From Oehlia diaphana (Eukaryota; Glomeromycota; Glomeromycetes; Glomerales; Glomeraceae), in assembly GCA_003833135.1 (NCBI GenBank), contig QZLH01000156.1, forward strand, positions 19,783 to 54,073: 34,291 nt of DNA, read 5' to 3'. Position 1 is the stretch's first letter. Each line of letters opens with the position of its first letter. Shown here piece after piece: positions 26,629-34,291 of the stretch. The notes under the pieces were generated by a model. The model was not told where the DNA came from and did no database searches. It saw only the letters and a list, made by a program, of their open reading frames with translations. Made by a program: the position numbers and the translations under genes.

Positions 26629-27270
26629 TTTTAATCACACTAATTTCAATTAAATTCGGTTTTAGAATTCAGGGTTATTTTTTCTTTCACTTATTTTAAA
26701 AAATATCTTACATAACATTTAGGTATTTACTAACAATTATTCAGACATTTTATAATTTTATACAGGCGCTGTATTTATATAGGATAATAAAGGCAATAAA
26801 GGCAATCCTATTTTTTGACAAAAGTTACTATAATGTTCATATTTAAAACACGATGTCCATTAAAAAAAAAATCTGGCGCGTGATCTCATGTGTGGGAACT
26901 TATAAATAAATTTTGATACAATTATTATCAGAAAATTCATAATTGTACTATACTTTTGAAATTAATTATTTTGATATATATTATATTAAATATTTTTTCC
27001 CAAATTTAAATTTAAAAAATATTTATGCTTAAATTTTAAAAATTTATTTACAATTATTATTATTACAAACATTTTAAGATCTAATGTATTAAGATTTAAG
27101 ATAAAATTTAATGTAATATTTATAAACTATTCAAAACTCTTCGATTAATAGCCAAACCTAACTGAAACGTCAAATTTTATATACAGTATATATATTAATT
27201 AAAATTAGCTGAAACTATTTTTAAAAAATTTTTAGTTAAAAATATTAATTAATGGATTAATTTGAAAATA
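26522..27270. other. AT-rich non-coding stretch after SF1
   Basis: 3' flank of SF1, then very AT-rich DNA. It includes an AATAAAGGCAATAAAGGCAAT tandem near 26785-26808. No gene was recognised. Confidence 0.5.
26591..26624. repeat. (AT)17 microsatellite
   Basis: Uninterrupted AT dinucleotide repeat 70 bp after the SF1 stop codon, probably within its 3' UTR. Confidence 0.9.
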
Positions 27271-27276
27271 ACCGCC

Positions 27277-27370
27277 GGTGAAATTCACCAAGTGGTGAAT
27301 TTCACCATATGGTATGTACCATGATTAAAATTTCGTATATGGTGATATTCACCATTTGGTGAAATTCACC
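27277..27370. repeat. Cluster of 13-bp palindromes (GGTGAA-N-TTCACC) at 17-bp spacing
   Basis: Four near-identical palindromes lie at 27277-27289, 27294-27306, 27341-27353 and 27358-27370. A reduced fifth (GGTATGTACC) is at 27311-27320. Start-to-start spacing is 17 bp within each pair and from the second to the reduced copy. The whole cluster is itself a loose inverted repeat with an AT-rich centre. It could be a folding miniature transposon or an array of protein-binding sites. It lies 118 bp before the start of the broken gene at 27488. Confidence 0.85.
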
Positions 27371-27487
27371 TGGTTACATAACGCTGATTTAGTGTAATTT
27401 ACCCCCCTAGTAAAATCAAAACCGCCATTTTTCTTTTTTTGTTTTTTCGTGTTCTTTCTTTAAAGAAAAGTCTTTCTTTTATTAGCA

Positions 27488-28126
27488 ATGGATATCTTTG
27501 ATTTGCACCCAATTTTAACATTTCAAGAAGACAATATGGAAATGGAGTTACTTTGTTCTAATAGTTATAATAATAAAATGATTATCCGAATTTTTTAATA
27601 ATAATGTGAACCTATCCAAACCTTCTGGTTATGGAAAGTGGAAGTATCCTTTGAAAATAAAGCAATATTTGATAATCTCAAAAATAATAAAGAGGCCAGT
27701 GCCGTTAGGATAATGTTAAACGGTGAGGAGCAATATGGATCGGAAAATATTAAAGATACATTTGGAAACCCACCTAAAAATTATTATAATTTTGTCATTC
27801 AAGGTATTTGTGATCTAAAAGACAATGCCATTATATCTATGATAGAATATTAATATTTTCTTTTTTGATTGATAACAATTTAGGTTATTGCTACAAATGT
27901 AAGAGAGGCCTTGATAGATCATTTAAATTACATGAAATTTCTGATTTTCATATAAACAACGTAAATAACGAGAATGCAGGGTGAAAATGGACCTGAATAT
28001 GAAAACGAGGATGAAGGAGATTCCTCACCAACTGAATCTGAATTTGTGGGAAATTTAAAAAATGTTCACAAATACATTGATATGAATGAATCTGGTTATA
28101 ATAATGTAATTGGTAAATATTTATAG
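27488..28126 (+). pseudogene. Broken gene of unknown family
   Basis: ATG 27488 opens a 36-codon frame that ends in three consecutive TAA codons (27596-27604). The same frame reopens at once as a protein-like stretch (EPIQTFWLWKVEVSFENKAI, 27608-27803). A GTATTT donor at 27804 and a TTTAG acceptor ending 27883 keep frame into GYCYKCKRGLDRSFKLHEIS, which stops at TGA 27982. A +1 shift there reopens an acidic tail (27974-28126, YENEDEGDSSPTESE). The composition looks coding but no single frame or sensible splice joins all parts. I do not recognise the family; it may be lineage-specific. It could also be a real gene with unseen introns. Confidence 0.45.
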
Positions 28127-28772
28127 GACTAAAGTCCCGAACTTTGTATTTTATTTTGCGTGGTAGCTCACGTTATATCTGATATTGTAATAAAAAAAAC
28201 TTTTCATTACTATAAAAGTTGATTATTTTTTCGCGTGAGTAATTGGGTAATATTTAATCTTACATTCGAGTTAAAAATCATATGATCTTGTGGAATAATG
28301 AATCTTTTGATTTATGATAATAAAGAAGCTTTCCGCATATGTAACACTCGCAATATATGTATTACGCATAGTAATCACGTCCACATATGTCTATTTTTAA
28401 AGCAATACGATCGATCTATTAATAAAACCGGCCAAGAAAAAGATGTATATTCATCATATGAAGCGCCTTATGAGTTATGGCGCTGGCATATATGTTCATC
28501 ACGCAACTTTGAAAAAACTGCCCCTTGAATTTGTATATTATACATGCCTATCATGATGATTTTAAAAATTTGTAAATCAGATCTCAGAATGGATGTATTA
28601 CCTTGTCAGTTGACGTTATATTACGCGTATACACTATTATTCCGATTTTTTTATCCTTTTTTGTGAGTACAATAGAATAAGGGGTAGCGCATTTTGAGTA
28701 ATTGCTACTATGATGATGTGATCGTCCAAAGCGTATTCCAAAAGTCCTGTCGATTTTAGACCTATTGTAAAT
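28127..28772. other. Gene-poor stretch
   Basis: No convincing gene. A plus-strand ORF of 76 codons (28298-28528) lacks recognisable features; its DNA repeats CATATGT/ATATGT words and is probably chance. Confidence 0.4.
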
Positions 28773-28784
28773 TATATAAAAAGG
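28773..28784 (+). promoter_or_regulatory. TATA-like box
   Basis: TATATAAAAAGG is the best TATA box match in the right part of the window. About 150 bp downstream an AG acceptor with a pyrimidine tract (ending 28935) is followed by about 110 bp and an AG|GTATGT donor at 29047/29048, so a spliced transcript may start here. No protein frame runs through both splice sites. Confidence 0.35.
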
Positions 28785-29272
28785 TGTCCTCCCCCAGTTA
28801 GTGAATCTTTTTATCCACCTTGTGCAAATATAAGCAAAAATCCTTTTTTCCTCATAAATTCGAAAAAAAGAAACAGATAATAACTATATATTACTCTGCA
28901 ACTCGAAGTAAAAGATAACTTTTTTCTTTCACAGATCAAAGATCAAGGAAAAGCAAAAACTTCTCATAAAATTTCAAACCTACCACTATCAACATCATCG
29001 AAATCAACAATCAAAAGAACTCGTATATTCCGCAAATTAATATCAAGGTATGTTGGTTTTGTTGCTCGGCTAGCTTCTTGAAACATGTCATCACGATGTT
29101 AATCGATTTTCCTGTCTCTATAGATGTTCCAAAACAAACCGGACATAATACTCTCTTTACTATATATCGGTTTTCACTGAGAAAATCTTTGACAATCATC
29201 ACGCGTACAATAGACGCAGTGAAACTATTCCGTCACATGACTTATCAACAAAATTTGTCGCAGTGTGTTTAA

Positions 29273-30127
29273 TAAATTTTCAATAATAACGGTGTGGTAT
29301 TTGACGCAGTATCGTACTGGCAATAAAAAAATTGAATTACCATTATTGTAATGCATTAAGTAATAAATTCAGGCTGAATGGAATGTTGCGAAAATTAATA
29401 GTAATGGTAAGTGTGAACCAGAAATATTATTTTTTTTTATATCAGTTGCTAATCTCACGAATTTATGCTTGTAAATTCGAAATTACTTATTATCAGAGAA
29501 GTTTTCTTGCAGGAAATAATCTTTTATATAGTCTGTGCGAGTGAGAGTGATATAGATAGATGAAAATTCTGTAGATATGTGTGGGAAAATTTATTTCAGA
29601 AATCTAGTGTAGAAAAAGAGTATTGGTGTAAAAATCTCGTAGTTAGCAATAGTGATAGGAAAAAAACAATTAGTATAGAAATTTAAAGAAATAACTTGAT
29701 GCTGAGACTCGCATTAAATGGCCTAGGATCTGCGTACTCCCTCCCTCTTTGATAACATCATACATTTCACTTGCTTCTCTAATATTTTCCAATTTTGAAA
29801 TTATAATAAAATTTGTTGGCATCGGAAAAAATATCTTACTACGAATAACGCAAAATGACGAAATTTAAATCACAGCTATCAGAAAAAATTGAATCATAAT
29901 GTTTCATTATACTAAAGATTATTAATAAAATTCTAATACTTTGGACTTATAAAACGCGTAAGTTTAATAAAAGCTTATTCAAATTTAGACGCGCTTACAT
30001 AGCTTGATAAAAGTCAATTTTCACCTTTTAGGTTTTACTTCTCATTATATTAATTTTTAAAGCTACTTTTAAATCGTTTTTTTTATTCTACTTTATATTA
30101 ACTCCCCCTTAGCTAAAATAAAGTAAG
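29273..30127. other. Gene-poor stretch
   Basis: AT-rich, with scattered short ORFs that show no family features. An ACGCGT occurs at 29954-29959. No RNA gene or repeat boundary was identified. Confidence 0.4.
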
Positions 30128-30455
30128 ATGGACTTTTTTAAATTTTTCGATGAATACATAAAACATGTTCTGGAAGCCACATCTGAACAAATCAATGAAG
30201 CGTTTAAAATTAGCGGTAAGTTGAGCTGTATTATTATTTACTTGCCAAAAAACTCTCTATAGTCTGATCTCAATATATAAACAAAAATTTATCTTCCTTC
30301 TGGGTGAAGATATATTTTTTGAAAGTCTTGACATATCATTATATAGAAGTTTGACTGTATTCTTGCCTAGTAACTAACTTTGCCTTTTTTGGTCTCCTCC
30401 ATCCAATTTAGATGGTAAGCCTTTGCATCATAATGATTGGTTAACTCGAATGTGA
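30128..30455 (+). CDS. Possible two-exon small gene or gene fragment
   Basis: Exon 1 (30128-30215) and exon 2 (30412-30455) join in frame to 43 aa: MDFFKFFDEYIKHVLEATSE, then a short tail ending WLTRM and TGA. The intron has GTAAGT, a perfect TAACTAAC branch sequence (30370-30377) and TTTAG, which makes the splice convincing. The intron also contains a miniature transposon (30258-30359). The protein is short and unrecognised; it may be the truncated 5' end of a larger gene. Confidence 0.35.
30258..30359. mobile_element. Short MITE-like element, pogo/Tc1-type ends
   Basis: About 102 bp with imperfect terminal inverted repeats: left TATAGTCTGATCTCAATATA, right (reverse complement) TACAGTCAAACTTCTATATA. 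TA at both ends fits Tc1/mariner-pogo target duplication. No coding capacity. It lies inside the intron of the small gene at 30128-30455. Confidence 0.5.
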
Positions 30456-30759
30456 TGCTTAATCTTTCTTGTTTTACATCAATTAATTCCATTTTTCTTT
30501 TCTTAGTATAAATGAAATTAAAATCGATGATGCATTTCCTAACGATATGTAGCAATAAAACTCAAATTTTCTTTTACATTATGACTGAGTACTCTTCTGT
30601 TACTTTAATAGGTTTACCATATAAAAAATTAAATCTGTTACTTTATAGCTCTGGTTTAGAATGGAACTACCAACAAGGAAAAATGTTATGCTAAAAGTTA
30701 TAAGATACACTAATGCTACACTACAAAAATTTCAAAAATAAAAAAATAGATAAGTGCAA

Positions 30760-30934
30760 TACAGTCAATCTTTGTTATAACGAACTCTAGGGTTCAGACC
30801 TCAACTTCTCTATAGGGTTATAGTAAAGATTTTAAGAGATTTGATTGGTTAATTCGTTATAGCAAAGGAAATTTATTATAGGTGCCTGAAAATTTCACTA
30901 TATTAAGAGTTTGCTATATCAAGATTTAACTATA
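30760..30934. mobile_element. MITE-like element, pogo/Tc1-type ends
   Basis: About 175 bp bounded by TA. The left end TACAGTCAATCTTTGTTATA and the right end (reverse complement) TATAGTTAAATCTTGATATA match at about 20 of 28 positions when extended through ACGAACTC / GCAAACTC. Inner TATAACGAA / TTCGTTATA words form a second inverted pair. CAGT and TATAACGAA are typical of pogo-type ends. Confidence 0.65.
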
Positions 30935-31081
30935 TTCCATTCTATTTTTTCATCTCTAGACAGAAAATACACAATTGAGAAAGGCAATACATGATGTAAT
31001 TATTAATTTAACCTTGATTTATTAATAAGACAGTTTTATGATATTGCTAATAATTTAATGTATCAATAGGAATTGGAGAAT

Positions 31082-32297
31082 ATGTCTAAGTATACTGCAC
31101 CAGAGTGACCAGACGCTGAAAAATCAAGAAATTCTACTGAACTACATCAGATAGCAGTAGAGTGTATAAAAGACCTTTTAGAACTAAGAGAATTAAAAAA
31201 TTGGCTTAATAATTCATGGACATTTAATACTTCCTTTAAAAATGGTTTCAGTTTAAGGTCTAGCAAAACTGATCCATTTCTTGCTGTTAATTCACAAATG
31301 CTCTATCAACTTCTTAATAAAAAGTTGGACAGTATAATTGAAAAATATGATCCATTGCATTCACTAGAAGTCTTAAAATTAGTTTCTAAATCTGAGAATA
31401 GGTACAACACAATGAGTGATATGAAAATGATGGTGTTAATAAAGAATCCTTATTTTACAAAATATTATCAAGTATTGGAAATTTATCATTGGAAGAAACT
31501 TTTCTTATTGCATGTTGTACAGCATCAACTACTAGTCCAGTTGAACAGTTTCTTGCAACATCATCAAGATTCTAAGTATTCTTACCGATTACTTCTTTAA
31601 GGCCTCTAACAATTACTACTGATGGCATTAAACAATGTGTCTTTGATATAAACAATTCAGTTATAAAACTTCTTGTTGAAGATTGCAGTAGCTATAGAAG
31701 ATCACTTGAAATTTTGTATGATTCTATGACTAAGAAAGATATTAATGATTGCAACATCAATGATTTTATGTCAACTCTTCAACGTAAACTTAAATCTCAA
31801 TATATTTCAGCTTTTTTATATGATAATGAAGAAGTAAACCAAATTATATGTACAATATTAACCTACACAATCTTAGATCTGAATAAACCTATTTCAGACA
31901 CTAACCTGACATCTGATGCAGTTACTACCACTGGTATGTTTCATTTTAAAAGAAAGCAAAAATTTAATTATAAATACCTTTGTATACCATATCTCTGATT
32001 ATGGATTATAGCTGAAAAGTTTGTAGATGAAAATTCACCAAATCTTAAACATTGGAATTTTAATGATTATGAAGATCAATTATTAAGAGATAATAATGTT
32101 TTAGTATCTAGTTATGCTGTTTGACAGAATTTTAAGAAATTTAATGCTGGATTTCATCATGAAGCATGACTATATAGAAACATCAAATTTAAAAATCATC
32201 ATTTACAATTAGATGAGTCTAGTCATCAAGTAGATACAAGTTTAACAAATTCCAAGAATTTAATTGCATGTAAACATAAAAATATTAATCTCTGAAC
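31082..32297 (+). pseudogene. Decayed Crinkler-type (CRN-like) NTPase gene
   Basis: A protein-like sequence continues through several stops and one frameshift. The first frame (ATG 31082) has a TGA at 31106, then stays open to about 31475. After a frameshift near 31475-31485 the second frame reads LSSIGNLSLEETF, ASTTSPVEQFL, then after a TAA (31573) FLPITSLRPLTITTDG, VIKLLVEDCSSYRRSLEILY and GMFHFKRKQKF. Further TGAs are at 31996, 32122, 32167 and 32295. The order of TTSPVE-FL, LRP-LTI and LLVEDC-x-RSLEILY matches the C-terminal part of NTPases linked to CRN-like proteins in Rhizophagus, as I recall them. No intact N-terminal or P-loop region was seen. Non-functional as it stands. Confidence 0.6.
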
Positions 32298-33500
32298 ATG
32301 CACAAATTGTATACTTAATGTCTTTTGTAATAATTAATATAAAATAATTGTTCACAGATGATACTTTTTTTTACTCTTTGTTGTAATCATACTGAGTTGA
32401 AGAAATTTTATTCAATTTTTTATATTAATATACTTCATAAACATTTTTCATATCATTTGACATATCTAATTGAAGATATATATCACCATATGATGCACCA
32501 CTTGCACTGTAGTAATATCACAATTCCAAATAATTGTGAAATTGTTGATAAGAATAATTGAAATGATTATTTCAGTTTTTTTCTGAAAGGGCTTATATGT
32601 ACTCTGAAGATGTTTCAGATCTCAACATTGCAAGTCACACATACTTACAAATCATAGATCAAATCAGTAAGACAAGAGCAAATATGATCATAGAAGAGAG
32701 AAGTAAAAGAAAATTCAGAAAACTATCTGATACAGAAGAAAGACTTCTGAGCATAAAGAAATAATTAATACATAGTTCCTAATAATATAAAATAACTCAA
32801 AAATTCTTATTTCTATAAACAAAATATTTGAAATATACAGTATATAGTGCCGGAAGTCTATACTAAATAATAAAATTGTAGTACTTCAAAAGTTTTTAAA
32901 ATTTTATAAAAATATGATTTTAGAAAAAATAATCTGGTAACTTTATTCTTTATAATAAATACTATTAAATTACCGGTCAAATTTTCAAAAAAAATGTTTA
33001 TATAAAAATGTATACTGAAGCATTTAAAGTCAGAAGATTTTTATATTATTGGCCTAAAATTGAAACAATTATATCACGTGAATACAATTTTATTAGCTAA
33101 AATTTTTCATAATTTAGGCTGAAAATTATGATAATTTAGTGCCAGTTCAAACTATCATCATAAGAAAAACAAGTAATCATAAGAAAATCTTTAAGTTTTC
33201 ACATGTAAATAAGAAATTTTTATTTAAACAACCAGCAATTGTTTATTAAAAATGCTGCATAAAATAAAAAGGCAACTACAGATTAGCAAATTACCTAGAA
33301 AAAAAGGATATTACATATCAAAAGACCAAACAAAAACTGAGTTAAACGGAAATTGAATAGAAGATATAGAAGACAAGACTATTAATAATTAGGCAGAACA
33401 AAAAGTATGAAAGAAGTTTATTACCAAAATTCTTTGTTAACATGAAATGCTATAAGTAGTATTAGAGCAGCTTATAATGGAATTTTAAGAACTACAACTT
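32298..33500. other. Repeat-like AT-rich stretch with short open frames
   Basis: No intact gene. The end of one open frame (32590-32763) encodes AYMYSEDVSDLNIASHTYLQ and a basic helix ending LSIKK, which looks coding but has no identifiable start or family. Another stretch near 33330-33420 reads protein-like across TGA and TAG codons. Both are probably relics of repeats. Confidence 0.35.
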
Positions 33501-33521
33501 GGAGGAATAAAAAAAAAAGAA

Positions 33522-33996
33522 GAATTAGCATACAATGCAAAGGAAATAAAAACACTTAATATATTATTTAGAAATACAAAATTACAATCCTTGCAACTGC
33601 AATTTTCATCTCCATCACCACCTTCATTTTTTGAAACACAAAATCCTTCTTTAATTACTGAAGAAGTTATAAGAGATCTAGAAATATAATTAAAAGAAAT
33701 AAATCAATAATGTTCAATAACAAAATCAGCAAAAATGAATAAAAATATTTTTACCTATAATTATTTATACCATCTAAATATATGCAGATATATACAGTTG
33801 TTATTAGATGATTAGGGTAAAATGGATGCTAGTAATCAAATTGCACAAACTATATATGTAAAATAAAGGTGATTATATTGCAAAATATATCTGAAAATAG
33901 AGAGCTCATTTTATACAGACAGGAGAACTTCTTGTTTATTATCAAAAGAAACATACAAAATTGGAAAGTTTGCTAAATAATGAAGACTTTAACACT
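33522..33996 (+). pseudogene. Transposase relic (N-terminal part)
   Basis: Broken coding sequence in two frames. The first frame (33522-33867) includes FTYNYLYHLNICRYIQLLLD and MDASNQIAQTIY. After a +1 shift near 33867 the second frame reads GDYIAKYI, a TGA and a TAG, then AHFIQTGELLVYYQKKHTKL. This order (YLYHL-RYIQ, KMDAS-IAQ-I, GDYIA, FIQTGELLVY, KHTK) matches, from memory, the N-terminal region of a DDE-type transposase family that is abundant in Rhizophagus. The stops at the expected Arg and Trp positions suggest decay by transitions. No catalytic domain lies in the window. Confidence 0.55.
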
Positions 33997-34037
33997 GGTC
34001 GAAATCAAAACTTTCGACCGTTAAGAGCTTTCGGCAT

Positions 34038-34291
34038 GATTTTTGCCGATTGGTCATGTGATTCATCACATTTTTTGACCAATGGCAAAAATCGGTAAAA
34101 TCAATCACAAATCAACTGATACTGATTGTTAAACAAAAGCTTGTTCAGTCTTTTGGTGAAAAATCAACTTATACTGATTGTTATACGAAAAATTGTTCCT
34201 TTAAGATCATTCAGTAAAATTATGCCGGTTGGTCATATAAATCGGCACAATTTTGCCAAATTTGCCAAATGGTAAAAATCAATAACTAGTT
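34038..34291. repeat. Hairpin and tandem repeat running off the right edge
   Basis: Arms GATTTTTGCCGATTGGTCA (34038-34056) and TGACCAATGGCAAAAATC (34076-34093) form an inverted repeat with an inner TGTGAT/ATCACA stem. A diverged copy of the left arm (GCCGGTTGGTCATAT, 34224-34238) and of the AAATCGGTAAAATCAAT word (34090 and 34267) recurs about 178 bp later, suggesting a tandem unit. Within the first unit, ATCAACTGATACTGATTGTT (34111) repeats 52 bp later as ATCAACTTATACTGATTGTT. Confidence 0.65.

Noticed and set aside
26358..26634. Two overlapping plus-strand ORFs after the SF1 Pro-rich region
   Set aside because: One runs through intron 7 and out-of-frame Pro codons, the other into the AT microsatellite. 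The spliced SF1 frame ending at 26521 explains the sequence.
27277..27370. CRISPR array reading of the palindrome cluster
   Set aside because: Spacers would be about 4 bp and the genome is eukaryotic; it is a palindrome cluster.
29698..29760. Possible snoRNA or tRNA near the GC-richer patch
   Set aside because: No C/D box pair, no H/ACA boxes and no tRNA B-box could be made out.
31082..34000. Region read with TGA as tryptophan as endobacterial DNA
   Set aside because: TGG is also used, TAA and TAG stops and frameshifts are present, and the recognisable families are fungal. Kept only as an alternative in the findings.

Overview
The window is nuclear DNA of a very AT-rich, intron-dense fungus. 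The best fit is an arbuscular mycorrhizal fungus of the Rhizophagus type. The reasons are: a DASH kinetochore subunit (Dad2), which marks fungi; many short introns with GTAAGT/GTAAAT donors; and relics at the right end that resemble Rhizophagus transposase and Crinkler-type NTPase families. The species call is an inference, because no database search was possible.

Positions 1-26521 are gene-dense. Fourteen protein genes were reconstructed by joining exons by hand, and all joins keep frame. In order they are: mitochondrial 3-oxoacyl-ACP synthase (-), DASH subunit Dad2 (+), tRNA adenosine deaminase subunit Tad3 (-), RNA polymerase II subunit Rpb4 (-), tRNA 2'-O-methyltransferase Trm7 (+), exocyst subunit Sec6 (-), calcineurin A (+), Vam7-like PX-SNARE (+), an F-box/WD40 protein (+), recombination mediator Swi5 (-), an unknown protein with one C-terminal membrane helix (-), kinetochore protein CENP-P (+), a HAPSTR1/DUF4588-like protein (-) and branchpoint-binding protein SF1/Msl5 (+). 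They hold about 61 introns. All use GT-AG except one GC-AG intron in TRM7.

Five pairs are head to head and share short promoters: CEM1/DAD2, RPB4/TRM7, SEC6/CNA, unknown/CENP-P and HAPSTR1-like/SF1. Several others converge tail to tail, most tightly F-box/WD40 and SWI5, with only 21 bp between stop codons. Both kinetochore genes carry two ACGCGT boxes (the MluI cell-cycle box core) just upstream of their start codons.

Positions 26522-34291 are different: gene-poor, with broken or partial genes and repeats. They contain an (AT)17 microsatellite, a cluster of 13-bp palindromes at 17-bp spacing, a frameshifted gene of unknown family, a TATA-like promoter, a tiny two-exon gene with a miniature transposon in its intron, a second miniature pogo-like element, a decayed Crinkler-type NTPase gene, a transposase relic, and a hairpin/tandem repeat that runs off the right edge. 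The window thus appears to cross from a conserved housekeeping block into a repeat-rich accessory block. No rRNA, tRNA or CRISPR array was recognised.
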